64,000 nt of DNA from Thraustochytrium sp. TN22. Taxonomy: Eukaryota; Sar; Bigyra; Thraustochytrida; Thraustochytriidae. Below are positions 9,222 through 19,312 of this stretch, one piece after another. Position 1 is the first letter of the stretch; each line of letters begins with the position of its first letter. The translations under genes were made by a program, and so were the position numbers. The notes beneath the pieces are model-generated. The model was not told where the DNA came from, did no database searches, and saw nothing but the letters and a program-made list of their open reading frames with translations. The stretch spans positions 50,097 through 114,096 of the forward strand of contig JABLUY010000112.1 of the NCBI GenBank assembly GCA_013306675.1, read 5' to 3'.

Positions 9222-9880
9222 AACTTTCATCGACGGCCCCATCACCGACAAGGATCTGGCGTGCACCGTCCTTGGCCTCATCTTGAACTACATGGTGCGC
9301 TGGCGGCTGCCAAGTCGTTCAGGCCGCGCTGATGGGTTGCGGCTCACGTGCAGTGCCGGCTGGGTGGCGCAGTAGCCTCGCGGCTTGGCGCGAGTGGCGA
9401 TCCCGCGGCCTCGGCTCTGCACCTCTTCTCTTCGTCCAACGTCGAGAACACGTCTTACGTGCGGTCTTGAGCTTTCGCATCCGACCATCTCATCCCAGAA
9501 ATGGTCTGCGTCGAGCATCTTACATCTTACCTCACGGCGGTCAAGTTGTCTCTGACGGGCCCTTCCCTACAATCGAGTCTTGCCTACCGTCCGGTCTCTC
9601 GTTCGACACTCCAGTGATCTTCTTCGTGATGTCTTCTTCATTGTATTTGAGATTTGAGAAAACCAGGATCTCGTGCACGAGATCGCGTGCATACGGATTT
9701 TGGGCAATGTCAAAGACGGGCAACGACCTCGCGCCCACTCAAACTCGCTTGCTCGCTCGCTCGCTCTCGCTCCCGCTTGCGCTTGCGCGCGACAAGGGGC
9801 CGGCCGGCCGGTGGGGGCTGCGAGTGCGCGCACGCGCGCTCCAGCAGCGGGCGTTGCGTGTGGTGCGCATCGCGGTCGCC
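9222..9880. other. Upstream region of CPSF73
   Basis: An open frame continues through much of it into CPSF73, but its translation is not conserved-looking and is better read as leader. A GCTC tetranucleotide tract is at 9744-9768, about 110 bp before the ATG. A short frame near 9226-9310 (GPITDKDLACTVLG...) could be a further scrap of the pseudogene but is not recognisable. Confidence 0.4.
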
Positions 9881-12349
9881 ATGAAGCGAAAGGCGACGGC
9901 GACGACGGCCATGGGCGGCGGCGGCGGCGCGGGCGAGGGCGGCGCGGGCGGCGGCGCGGGCGCGGAGGATATCTGGGAGGACTCGAGCAACAACGTGCTG
10001 CAGTTCACGCCGCTCGGGTCCGGCCGCGAGGTGGGGCGGTCCTGCCACGTGCTGGAGTTCAAGGGCAAGCGCATCCTGCTGGACTGCGGCATCCACCCGG
10101 GCAAGGAGGGCGACGAGCTGCTGCCGTTCTTTGATCGGACGGACTTGTCGAAGATCGACATGTGCCTGATCACGCACTTTCACCTGGACCACGCGGCGGC
10201 GCTGCCGTACCTGACGGAGCGCACCTCCTTCAAAGGGCAGGTCTTCATGACGAGCTGCACCAAGGCCATCTTGCGGCTTGTCCTCAAGGACTACGTCCGC
10301 ATCCTGGCAAATGACCCAAACAACGCGCCCGTGTACACGCAGGAGCAGCTGGCGCGGTGCTTGGAGCGTTGCCAGACCATCGGCCTGCATCAGAGCATCG
10401 AAATCCAGGGCGTCAAGATCACGCCCTACCTGGCCGGCCACGTGCTGGGCGCCGCCATGTTCATGCTGGAGATTGCCGGTGTCCGCATTCTGTATACGGG
10501 CGACTACTCGCGTGAGGATGACCGCCACCTGCCGGGCGCCGAGATTCCGTCGGGGCGGCCAGACGTCCTCATCGTGGAGGCTACCTTTGGCGTGCTGGTG
10601 CACGAGACGCGCGAGGAGCGCGAGAAGCGCTTTACCGACACGGTGGAGATGATTGTGCGCCGCGGCGGGAATTGCCTCATCCCCATGGGCGCGCTGGGCG
10701 CCGTGCAGGAGCTCCTGCTCATCCTCGAGGACCACTGGAACAAGAACCCGGACCTGCGCGGCATCAACATTTACCACACCTCGCGCATCGCCAACGAGGC
10801 GCTCAAGGTGTACAAGGCCTTCATCAACGTCATGAACGCCGAGATGCGCAGCCGCCAGCTCTCTGACCCTTGGAACCTGCAGAACATTGGCAGTCTCGGC
10901 GAGAACGAGGTCATCCAGCCGCCCGCCGTTGTGCTCGCGAGCCCGGGCTACCTGCAGAGCGGCACTTCGCGTCGCCTCTTCGAACTCTGGTGCTCGGATC
11001 GCCGCAATGGCGTCATCCTTGCCGGCTACAGCGTCGAGGGCACGCTCGCCAAGGAGCTCTCCAAGGCCGGCACGGTGCGCGAGATCGAGTCGCTCAATGG
11101 CACCATGCTTCCGGTCGACTGCGACATCCGCACCATCACCTTCGCGGCACACTCCGACTACCCGGGCACCAAGAGTTTCGTGGACCAGCTCAAGCCCAAA
11201 AACATCATCTTCGTGCACGGCGAGAAGGAGCAGATGCGCAAGCTCAACCTTGATCTCGGTCGCGACCCCACGCTGCGCGAGCTCAACACGCAGTTCTTTC
11301 GACCGGAGAATGGTCAGACCGTCAACCTGCGCTTCCAGGAGCAGCGCATCGTCAAGGCCTACGGAGGCGAGCTCGTGCAGCGCCGCATGCGCACGCCCGG
11401 CACGCGCGTCGCTGCCTACCTCGTGCGCCAGGACCTCACCGACCGCTTCATCGCTACGGATGACCTCCGCATGTACACTCAGCTCAAGACTGCGCGCGTG
11501 CAACAGCGCCTGCACCTGCCGTTTCACCGCACCTTTGCCGACCTCCGCGACGCTGTCAAGCGTGTCTTCCAGGTCGAGGACACGCCCATGCCTGACGGCC
11601 CGGCTCTCGCCGGCCGCCAGGCCTTCATGGTCAATGCTCGCGTGGAGGTCTCGCTCCACAAGAACCTCGCCTGCCTGACCTGGGACACCTCCCCGGCCAA
11701 CGACATGGTTGCCGACGCGCTCATGGCCATCCTTCTTCAGGCCGAGAGCGGCATGGCCGCCGTCCGCGTTGGCACCTGCTGCAGCGCGCACGGCCACGCG
11801 CATGCGCATGCGCATGCGCATGCCCATACCCACCACTCGCACGAGGACCCTCTCGAGGCGCAGCCGCGCGTGGGCGGCACCGACGACGCTGCCGCGCTGC
11901 AGGCGGGCTCCGCGGGGGAGCCGGCCGCGCCGCGCGCCACCGAGATTGCGCCCCTGCTTCGCGACTCAGCTGCCGCCGCCCTGCTCCACAGCCTGCTGCA
12001 GGACCGCTTCGGCGCTGACGGCCTCGTACAGCACGAGGACCATCTCGTCGTCACCGACGGCCTCTTTCAGGCGCGCATCGACCTCGACACCGCTGGCCAC
12101 GTGTTCGCGCTCTCCACCACTACTGTTCAGGACAAGGCCGCTGCGCCAGCCGAGGAGACGCCGGCGGAGGCAGAAGCACCCGCCGAGGAGGCCGCTGCTC
12201 AGGCCGACGGCGAGAAGCCCCTCGCGCCGCCAGCGATTGCCGCTCCGCCCATTTCGCAGCCGCTGGACCAGGCTGCGCCCTCCGACTTTGAGGTCGCCAT
12301 TAGGGAGACCATTGCACTCGCGGCGCAGACCGTGCATCCCGTACTCTGA
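9881..12349 (+). CDS. CPSF3: Cleavage and polyadenylation specificity factor 73 kDa subunit (pre-mRNA 3' endonuclease)
   Basis: 822 residues from ATG 9881. It is a metallo-beta-lactamase/beta-CASP nuclease with the metal motif HFHLDH (His99, His101, Asp103, His104), GHVLG, YTGDYSRED, EATFGVLVHE, then the beta-CASP motif HSDY and VHGEKEQ (His446). All catalytic ligands of active CPSF73 appear present. It cleaves pre-mRNA at the poly(A) site in the CPSF complex and also histone-type 3' ends. The protein is longer than human CPSF73 (684 aa): the N-terminus has a poly-Gly/Ala run, a His-Ala repeat (about 639-655) interrupts the C-terminal region, and the tail is Ala/Glu/Pro-rich. The start is the ATG just before the poly-Gly segment; upstream in-frame sequence looks non-coding. 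Confidence 0.95.
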   Translation: MKRKATATTAMGGGGGAGEGGAGGGAGAEDIWEDSSNNVLQFTPLGSGREVGRSCHVLEFKGKRILLDCGIHPGKEGDELLPFFDRTDLSKIDMCLITHFHLDHAAALPYLTERTSFKGQVFMTSCTKAILRLVLKDYVRILANDPNNAPVYTQEQLARCLERCQTIGLHQSIEIQGVKITPYLAGHVLGAAMFMLEIAGVRILYTGDYSREDDRHLPGAEIPSGRPDVLIVEATFGVLVHETREEREKRFTDTVEMIVRRGGNCLIPMGALGAVQELLLILEDHWNKNPDLRGINIYHTSRIANEALKVYKAFINVMNAEMRSRQLSDPWNLQNIGSLGENEVIQPPAVVLASPGYLQSGTSRRLFELWCSDRRNGVILAGYSVEGTLAKELSKAGTVREIESLNGTMLPVDCDIRTITFAAHSDYPGTKSFVDQLKPKNIIFVHGEKEQMRKLNLDLGRDPTLRELNTQFFRPENGQTVNLRFQEQRIVKAYGGELVQRRMRTPGTRVAAYLVRQDLTDRFIATDDLRMYTQLKTARVQQRLHLPFHRTFADLRDAVKRVFQVEDTPMPDGPALAGRQAFMVNARVEVSLHKNLACLTWDTSPANDMVADALMAILLQAESGMAAVRVGTCCSAHGHAHAHAHAHAHTHHSHEDPLEAQPRVGGTDDAAALQAGSAGEPAAPRATEIAPLLRDSAAAALLHSLLQDRFGADGLVQHEDHLVVTDGLFQARIDLDTAGHVFALSTTTVQDKAAAPAEETPAEAEAPAEEAAAQADGEKPLAPPAIAAPPISQPLDQAAPSDFEVAIRETIALAAQTVHPVL

Positions 12350-12458
12350 TGGACGGATGACTGCCCGCCCTTTTTCCTCAGAAGCAAAGCGAGGATGGAG
12401 AGTCGAGCTGCCGGACCAGGATGCCGAGTCGAGATGTCAAGATGACAGGACGGACGCT

Positions 12459-12494
<36 letters not shown>

Positions 12495-12825
12495 TGGCTG
12501 CATGCATGCATGCGTGAGCGCTCGGGTGACCGACCGCACGCATCTGACATATCGACACCAACACCCGACAAGAAGGGACGCCCAACACCCAACGCCCGAT
12601 GCCCGACATTCGAAATCCTCATTCTCTGATCTTAATGTTATTGTGTGCGTGCGCTCCTTGCGCTTCAAGTCGACCACCCAAGCGCGCCATGATGCTCTTC
12701 TCGCTGACCTGGAATTGCCCACTGCAGTGCAGTGGTTCTTGATCGCGCGTTCCCCGGCCGCCGCCTCCGTGGACGGTCGTTGAACTTGGACGCAGCGGCA
12801 AACCTCTTCAGGAGCCACACCGTCC
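12350..12825. other. Intergenic region between CPSF73 and the next plus-strand gene
   Basis: No gene is supported. A GGCT tetranucleotide microsatellite occupies 12460-12500, followed by CATGCATGCATGC. The remaining ~300 bp are expected to hold the CPSF73 3' end and the promoter of the 12826 gene. Confidence 0.5.
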
Positions 12826-14733
12826 ATGGCCGCCACTGCGATCTGGTTGCCGCACGCGCGGCAGGTTGTCGTGTGTGAGGCGGAAGGCGCTGCCGTCCGC
12901 CTGCGTGGCGTGGCGTGGCGCGCGAGCGGCGCCGGGCCGCCGCCGGAGCAGGGGCATGGCGCATGGGAGCGCCACCTGCCTGCATCCTCCGCCTCTGCCG
13001 CCGCCGTGCGCAGGCTCTGGGGAGGGCCGGCGCTGGGTGGGGGCCGCCTAGCCGCCACGATCGTCGTGGAACGCGAAGATGACCGATGCGAAGCGTGGGA
13101 GCTCGGGTCTGACGGCGCGGCGCCGCGCGACCTGGGCGCCGTCCAGGTGCCCAGGGCGGCCAACGCCAGCGCCGTGCGCCTCTGTGATGCCGCGACTCTC
13201 GTGGTTTTCCGCGACGCACAGGCTACCTCCGTCTACGACCTCCCGACCGCCTCTTTGGTGCAGGACGTCTGGGCGGACCAGGGCGAGCTCCCGGTGCTCG
13301 AGACCGAGGCCGTGAGCGCGGACATGCGGGACCCGACTCGCGTCTGGTGCACGGCCAACGGGGTGGTGCGCACAGTCGACACGCCCACGCCGCTCTGGCG
13401 AAGCTCCTGGTCACAATCCAAGGCAGCGCCTCGTGCGCTAGTCGCGTGCAGAAGCGCCGCGAGCGACGGGGAGCACTTGCTTGTGTGCCGCGTTGACGAT
13501 GGGCACGCGGAGGTGCGTCAAGGTGCAGAACGCCTCGCGGCCCGCGAGGGCGTCGTTAGCGCGCTAGCCGGATACTTTGAGGATGCGGACGCGCCGCAGC
13601 TCGCTCTGATCAGCCTCGTGGAGGGCGCTAGGCCACTGCTGCGGGCGGAGATTTTCTTTGCCTCGTCAAACAGGTCGCCCGTCACAGCCACCCTCGCGCT
13701 TGACAACGGCGAGCGCCTGGGCGCGGAGGCGGTCCCCGCGATGACGGCGCCGCCGGTCCCGGCCGCGCAAGAGATGATGCTGGCATCTCTGCAAACGAGG
13801 ATGTCGCACGCCGCTGTCTCCCTCGAGGCGCGAACCTCCTTCGTACAGCGCAAGCGAGAACTTGTGGAGAGCCTCGAACGAGAAATTCTGCACGGACAGC
13901 GCGCTCACCACGCACAGGGCGTGCTGGAGCCCCTCTTTGGACCGCCAAGTGCGGCAGTTCACGAGAGCTCGGCGCAGGACGATGGAACGCCTCCGCAAGC
14001 AAGTGACAGGGCCAAGAATGCCTCCAAAATTCTTCGTGCTGTGAGCCATCGCCGCGAGCTAAAGCTCGATGTGTCGGTCCCTAGTGCAAACGATTGCGCC
14101 ATGGCCGTGGTCAATGGCGTGCCCACGGCATGCATCTGCCTTCGCGTTCAGGGCTCACCTGAGCAGCGAGTTGTCTTGCTTGAGGCGAGCGCCGCCCTGG
14201 CGGGCGCCTCGGTGCAGGTCATTTGCTGGGACGCGCACTCGCCAGCGGCGCCCACGCACGTGGGGGACCTCGTCCTGAACGAGACTGAGCCAGTGTACGT
14301 GCCTCTGGGAGCCGGCGACTGGGCCGAGGAGGTGAACGCGAGCCTCGCCGAAAGCGGGCTCTGGGCCGCGACAGTGTCAAAGGTGGGCGGCGTGAGGGAC
14401 GCTGGCTCGGCCGAGCAGCTTCGCCGCTTTCGTTACGCGGGCGTGGAGACGTGCTTCGTGGACGGCACGGGCCTGCGGCTCTCGGCGTCACACAGCGACG
14501 ACCTTGTGGAGGCTTTGCGACACCTCCGTGATCGACTGGACCCAGGTGCGGCGCTCGCCATGGTTCCAGAGCCCGCGTGGCTCGCTGCCGCCGGAGAGCT
14601 GGCGACGCGCGTCCGCGACGAAGCCCAGCTTGCAGCGTCAGGGGCCCAAGCCTGCCACGCGGCCCAGGCGGCCACGGACGAGGCGGCCGTGCCGGTCGCG
14701 CATGCGATGGAACTCTACTTCAGCGCGGACTGA
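12826..14733 (+). CDS. Unassigned 635-residue protein, beta-rich N-terminal half and central helix
   Basis: The frame is uninterrupted from ATG 12826 and its codon use matches neighbouring genes, so it is very likely real. I do not recognise the family. The first ~300 residues read as alternating short hydrophobic strands (for example ATIVVERED, RLCDAATLVVFRD, ARVWC-like turns) consistent with a beta-propeller. Residues ~316-356 form a charged helix (LQTRMSHAAVSLEARTSF...KRELVESLEREI) that could be a coiled coil, and a second beta/alpha region follows from ~420. The layout loosely recalls FANCB/FAAP100 proteins of the Fanconi core complex, but no decisive motif was found, so that is only a lead. 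It is convergent with the gene ending at 14868. Confidence 0.7.
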   Translation: MAATAIWLPHARQVVVCEAEGAAVRLRGVAWRASGAGPPPEQGHGAWERHLPASSASAAAVRRLWGGPALGGGRLAATIVVEREDDRCEAWELGSDGAAPRDLGAVQVPRAANASAVRLCDAATLVVFRDAQATSVYDLPTASLVQDVWADQGELPVLETEAVSADMRDPTRVWCTANGVVRTVDTPTPLWRSSWSQSKAAPRALVACRSAASDGEHLLVCRVDDGHAEVRQGAERLAAREGVVSALAGYFEDADAPQLALISLVEGARPLLRAEIFFASSNRSPVTATLALDNGERLGAEAVPAMTAPPVPAAQEMMLASLQTRMSHAAVSLEARTSFVQRKRELVESLEREILHGQRAHHAQGVLEPLFGPPSAAVHESSAQDDGTPPQASDRAKNASKILRAVSHRRELKLDVSVPSANDCAMAVVNGVPTACICLRVQGSPEQRVVLLEASAALAGASVQVICWDAHSPAAPTHVGDLVLNETEPVYVPLGAGDWAEEVNASLAESGLWAATVSKVGGVRDAGSAEQLRRFRYAGVETCFVDGTGLRLSASHSDDLVEALRHLRDRLDPGAALAMVPEPAWLAAAGELATRVRDEAQLAASGAQACHAAQAATDEAAVPVAHAMELYFSAD

Positions 14734-14867
14734 CGGACTGCGTTCACGCGGATCTGACATCGTCCTTTCTGAGCTTGTGCTCAGATTTGGCGGGTAGGAG
14801 CCTGCCGGAGCAAGCGTCTGCTCAAGCAAGTTGCTCTCCTGCGCGACGAGCTCGACGAGGCTTGCGA

Positions 14868-15800
14868 CTATGGCGGCGCCCGCGCAAGCACCCTGTTCAG
14901 GCGCTCAATACTGCGCGCGACCTCTGCGAACTCGATTTCGGCGCGCTGCGTTAACCGTAGGGGCACAGACCGGCTCGGGCGAGGCGGCACAGGTGGCGCG
15001 GACGTCTTCACCGGGCGCCGTAAGGAAGGTGTGCTTGCCCTGCGCGAGTGCAAGCCCGCGTACGTGGATGGCGGTTGCTTGTGCGTGGTGAGCGTACTCG
15101 TTTCCTGAGGCACGGGCGCGATAGCCCGTCGCTGGCGGCGACGCTGTGGCTGGAAGGTGCACTCCTCCAACTCGCAGAACGCCCGCCAATGCTCGTGGTC
15201 GGCGCGAGCCTCCTCGCGCAGCGCGCGGTCCTCAAGCCCACGCTGGTAGAGCTCCTCGAAGACATCGGCCGGGCGATCGTACGCGACGACTGCGGTGCGA
15301 GCGGATGTACGTGGTCGAAATGTGCAATTCTCGAGCTCGGCGGCCTTTTGGTCGCGGCGCTTGGCACCCAGAACGGCCTCGCGCTGCTGCAAGAAAGCCT
15401 CATTACGCGCGAGGAAGTGCGCCCAGTCCTCGGCGTCGCTTTCGCCAGGACGCTCGCCGGGGGCCGCCTTCTCGAGCGCCTGCACGCGCGCCTTGACGTC
15501 GCGGTCCGCGTTATAGTCCAACAGGCGCTTCAGGCCGGCGCCGTCCGCGGCGCGCTCCGCGTTGGGCACGAAGGGGCATGTACGCGCAAGATTTTCCTCC
15601 TGCCGCGCGCGTAATGCGAGCTTGGCCTCACGGCGCTGCATCATCTTGCGCGCGTAGAAGGCGCGCGCCTCGCGCTCGCCCACGGCTACGCGCGCCGTCT
15701 TTCCTGGTGGTGACGGTTCCGCTGCTGCCACTGCTGCTGCAGATGCTGCAGCTGATGCTGCTGATGCTGCCGATGCTGCTGCAGGAGGAGAAGGCCACAT
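14868..15800 (-). CDS. Unassigned protein with C-x-F-x-P motifs
   Basis: 310 residues from ATG 15800. After a low-complexity Ala/Ser run (about residues 8-30, from a CTG/GCT-rich stretch) the protein is charged and helical, with three cysteine motifs: CPFVP (~75), ELENCTFRP (~159) and ELEECTFQP (~214). Repeated E-x-C-T-F-x-P boxes are seen in poorly characterised, often cilium-associated proteins of protists; the function here is unknown. The C-terminal quarter is Pro/Arg/Ser-rich. The frame extends upstream of 15800 but only to a GTG, so the ATG was chosen. It lies between the convergent 12826 gene and HRD1. Confidence 0.65.
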   Translation of the reverse strand: MWPSPPAAASAASAASAAASAAAVAAAEPSPPGKTARVAVGEREARAFYARKMMQRREAKLALRARQEENLARTCPFVPNAERAADGAGLKRLLDYNADRDVKARVQALEKAAPGERPGESDAEDWAHFLARNEAFLQQREAVLGAKRRDQKAAELENCTFRPRTSARTAVVAYDRPADVFEELYQRGLEDRALREEARADHEHWRAFCELEECTFQPQRRRQRRAIAPVPQETSTLTTHKQPPSTYAGLHSRRASTPSLRRPVKTSAPPVPPRPSRSVPLRLTQRAEIEFAEVARSIERLNRVLARAPP

Positions 15801-16059
15801 GGCTGGGCCCGTCGCGCGACGCCGCGCAGGCTCGCGCCTGTTGAAGAGGTCCTGCGGTTCTGGGTGCTCTTTGACTCGTTGCCATTTGAGCTGCACTGCA
15901 CGGCATCAACGGGTCTCCGCGGTCGTCCCCGCGTCCAGGTCACTCGGACCCAGCCTGGGCCGCAACGACGGTGCCATGGAATGCGATGTATGAACAAACA
16001 AATCTTTCTTTGCGACATCTTTGCTGAGAATCCGCCACCACCAACGTGTTTTCGTTTAC

Positions 16060-18330
16060 TTAGCTATTTGACAGAGCCGTGTCGTCGTTGCCCTCGTCCT
16101 GCGCTGCCGCGCGAGCGACAGCGGCAGCTGCTGCCGGCCGATGGCGCAGGTCTTGCGACGGCTCCCGCTCGCTCATCGCGTCTTCCGTGGCATCGGGTGC
16201 AGCGACTGGGGCAAGCAGAGGCGAATCGCGCGCAGGCGCCGGCGCCGGCTCGGTCTCCTTGGCATCGGGCTCGTTCGCGGCGGTGTCTGCGCGCTCTTGT
16301 ACAGCTGCGGCACCATCCTGGTACTCCTGATCGCTGTTGTCACTAGTGTCTGGCCGCGGCGCGGACTCCTGCTGCTGTCCTTGACGTTGCTGACGCTCGT
16401 GAAAATTCCGGGCTCGCATGGCAGCGACCGCCGCGCGGCGCGTGGCGTTGGCCGCGTTGGTCTGCGCCTGGTAGACCTGCAACTGCAGCTGGAGGATCTC
16501 GATCTGACTTTGCAGGTACTGCGCGACGGAAGGCAGGTCGCCCGAAACGGGCTGGCCTGTGGACGCTTCACCCATTGGCAGACCCATGGGAAACCCGAGC
16601 GGAGGTGGCACGCGAAGTCTCGGGCCCGGGCCGCCACTGGCGCTAGGCAGCGAACCCGGAGGCGCCATGCGCGGCGCCGGCATGCGCGGCGCGCCCCTGA
16701 GGCCATGCATGGGGGGAGGCGGCTGTCGGACGCTGAACGTGGGGCCTTGAGCCCGTGCACGGAACTGGGCGGCGGCGTCACGAGCTCCAGCACCTGCGGC
16801 GTCCTGCGGCTGCTCGTTGGCGGACGCGCGGCGGGCGCCACGGTCTTCTTCGGCCGACGGCGGCACCTCGACGTGCTGCGCACTCTGCGGCGGCAGATGC
16901 TCGTGCTGTGATTGCTGTTGCTGTTGCTGTTGTGCCTGCATGGACCGCTGCATCGCACGAGAGCGACGCTCAGCAGCAGCGGCGGCCATGGTCGCAGCGC
17001 GCGCCGCGGCGCCCTCTGACGTCAACGACTCGTTCCCGTCGGCACTGAGGCCCGCCCCCGCTGAGGTTTCCGCGCCGTCGGCGTGGCGAGCCTCGACCGG
17101 GGCAGCAGCGTCCACACGCTGAAAAGGGGGTTGCGCCGGATGGTCCCGTGGCGCGGGCTGACGTGCGCCAATAGCAGCATCTTCACCATGCGGACGCTGC
17201 ACCTGAGCCTCTGGCTCCTGGTCGCGATCCTGCTCCTGCTCCTGCTCCGGTTGCTGCTGCGGCGGCGCAGGCTGCTGCTGCGGAGCGGCTGACGGCTGCG
17301 GCCCGCGCGGAGAAATATCATGGCGGCACGTGGGGCACTTGAGCTGACGCTCAAGCCAGTTGCGGAGGCAGTAAAAGTGAAAGATATGGCCGCAGGGGCG
17401 CAGCTTCTTGGGCGCACCAATGCCCGTGGCGGCGACCATCTCCTCGCGGCAGATGATACAGATGCGGTCCGTGGCCTCAAGGTCCTCCTCGGTGGCATTG
17501 GGGAAACGGTCGTGCAGGTTGGCCGTGATGCTGCGAAAGCGCCAAAAGTGCGTGAAGCGGTCGTGGACGTTCTTGAAGGCAATGTAGAGCTGGCGCATGA
17601 GGTGCAAAGGCACGCCGTAGTAGGTGAAGATGATGGAGAAGAACAAGACATTGACGAGGAGCTGCGCCACGTCAATGACGAGCTTGAGGTAGAGCTCGTA
17701 GAGCGACTTGTTGTACCACTGGCCCTCGATGAAGTGCGCGTCGATGATGGCCAGGCAGTACTTGATGTAGACCTCCACCACGGTGATGCCGAGGAGCACG
17801 TACTCGAAGCCAAAAAACACGTGCACGGACGCGCCCTGCGCCTGCACGTCATAGAGCGAGGCACCCGCGCAGCAGACGTCCGCGAAGAGCAGCACGGCCA
17901 TGAGGCTCACCGTGCGAAAGTGCGCCAGCGACGAGGTCTCCTGCGCCTGCTCCAGATGCTCCACGCGCGCCTCGCACAACCAGTGGAAGACCTTGGCGAA
18001 GAGCAGCGCCGTAAACATAATCACCACGTTCACGCTCATTTCCTCGCGGAAGGTGGACAGCGCGAGGCAGGTCTCCGTGAACGCGTAGCGCAGGTTCTCC
18101 CAGATAATCTCGCGCTCCACCTCGCGCAGGCGGCCGAGGAAGATCTTGTTCGTGAGCTGGCCCAGCGCGATGGTGAACACGAACGCCATGTTGCCTAGCA
18201 CCATCACCGCCGGTTTGGACGTCACCAGGTAGATCACCGCCGGGTAGAACTGCACGCGCGTCGCGTACGCGTACAGGACCACGCCGGCCGTCACGGCTGT
18301 CGACGCCACCGCGTACTGCGAGAACCGCAT
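16060..18330 (-). CDS. HRD1: HRD1/synoviolin-type ER-associated degradation E3 ubiquitin ligase
   Basis: 756 residues from ATG 18330 (a GTG codon precedes it and is not used). The N-terminal ~245 residues contain at least six membrane segments, near 7-25, 40-60, 97-118, 138-160, 167-190 and 212-240. A RING-H2 finger follows at about 289-337 (CIICREEM ... CGHIFHFYCLRNWL ... CPTCR), with the spacing and the HxF..CLRNWL wording of HRD1/SYVN1. It ubiquitinates misfolded ER proteins during retrotranslocation. The long C-terminus is Gln/Pro/Ala-rich and probably disordered. Human SYVN1 is 617 aa, so the size difference lies in this tail. A divergent promoter is shared with the SH2-TPR gene. Confidence 0.93.
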   Translation of the reverse strand: MRFSQYAVASTAVTAGVVLYAYATRVQFYPAVIYLVTSKPAVMVLGNMAFVFTIALGQLTNKIFLGRLREVEREIIWENLRYAFTETCLALSTFREEMSVNVVIMFTALLFAKVFHWLCEARVEHLEQAQETSSLAHFRTVSLMAVLLFADVCCAGASLYDVQAQGASVHVFFGFEYVLLGITVVEVYIKYCLAIIDAHFIEGQWYNKSLYELYLKLVIDVAQLLVNVLFFSIIFTYYGVPLHLMRQLYIAFKNVHDRFTHFWRFRSITANLHDRFPNATEEDLEATDRICIICREEMVAATGIGAPKKLRPCGHIFHFYCLRNWLERQLKCPTCRHDISPRGPQPSAAPQQQPAPPQQQPEQEQEQDRDQEPEAQVQRPHGEDAAIGARQPAPRDHPAQPPFQRVDAAAPVEARHADGAETSAGAGLSADGNESLTSEGAAARAATMAAAAAERRSRAMQRSMQAQQQQQQQSQHEHLPPQSAQHVEVPPSAEEDRGARRASANEQPQDAAGAGARDAAAQFRARAQGPTFSVRQPPPPMHGLRGAPRMPAPRMAPPGSLPSASGGPGPRLRVPPPLGFPMGLPMGEASTGQPVSGDLPSVAQYLQSQIEILQLQLQVYQAQTNAANATRRAAVAAMRARNFHERQQRQGQQQESAPRPDTSDNSDQEYQDGAAAVQERADTAANEPDAKETEPAPAPARDSPLLAPVAAPDATEDAMSEREPSQDLRHRPAAAAAVARAAAQDEGNDDTALSNS

Positions 18331-19312
18331 CACGCCAGCCGCGCAGGCAGCAGGCGGCCGGGGCCAGGCGCCCGCAGCGCCCGCCGCAACCGCCGCGCCC
18401 GCCCGCCCGCGCCGCCCGCGCGCGGCCGCGAGTCCAGCAGCAGTCCGGGTATGCCGCCAACATCGCCGCGCCCGCCTGGAGACGGCCTATCCGCCAACGA
18501 AAGGGCCCATCCACTCCACCAAACCGTGACCGTGACTGTGACTTGAACCAAACCGTGACCGCGGCGCGCCTCGGAGTCGCGAATCCTTGGCACTGCACTG
18601 GAAGCCTCGTTGCATCCGATCTGTAGTCAGCGAGCCTGTAGTCACGATATATTCGACTCCTACTCGCCGTGTCGGTTGCGAGCGTCCGGCCTTGCTGCGG
18701 CGCTCCCTGGCAGCGAGCGATCTCGAAGTGTTGGGCTGCTGCTGAGGTGCTCGTTTGTCGCTTAGGTGCTCGTCTTGCCTCGGCTGCTGCGCTTTGTTCC
18801 GTAGAATGCAGGGTTGTTCTTGGATTGACATGAGAGCTGAGAGACGAGATGAACCTGAAGTGAAGCTCTCGTAGATTGTTTAGCCTTTCTTTGCCCTTTC
18901 CGCCGGCCACGGGTCGATGACCGACCTTTTGTGGCAGGATGCAAAGAGGCCAAGTCAGAGCAAGCCAATGTCAAGCCGCTCTCTCTGTGTAATCCAAGTC
19001 CAAGGCACATTCATCGCCTAACCCCCATACGATCTTGGAGTGCTGAACGTGCTACGTACGCAGATGGTCCCGAGCAGGGCCACGCGGAGACCGCGGAGCC
19101 GCCGCGGAGGCCTTGAGCCTTGAAGAGAAGACAAGAGAGGAGAAGAGAGGCTCCGAGAGCCCTGCCGTGCGTTGCCTTGCTTGGCCTTGCCTTGGTCTGC
19201 TGCCTCCGCCTCGCCTCGCCATGTCGCCCGGCAAGTTCAAGTTCAAGTTCAAGTTCGCGCAGACCCCGAGCGCGCGGCGCGGCGGCGCGGCCAGGGGCGC
19301 GGCGGCGCGGCG
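18331..19312. promoter_or_regulatory. Divergent intergenic region of HRD1 and the SH2-TPR gene
   Basis: About 980 bp between two starts facing outward. A partial direct repeat AACCGTGACCG occurs twice near 18523 and 18551. No TATA box or other recognised element is evident. The stretch 18600-19000 is lower in GC than the rest and holds no convincing gene. Confidence 0.45.

Noticed and set aside
9710-11842. 710-codon minus-strand frame opposite CPSF73
   Set aside because: Antisense shadow of a strongly conserved gene.
12378-13163. 261-codon minus-strand frame between CPSF73 and the next gene
   Set aside because: Runs through a microsatellite, overlaps the start of a better-supported plus-strand gene, and has random composition.
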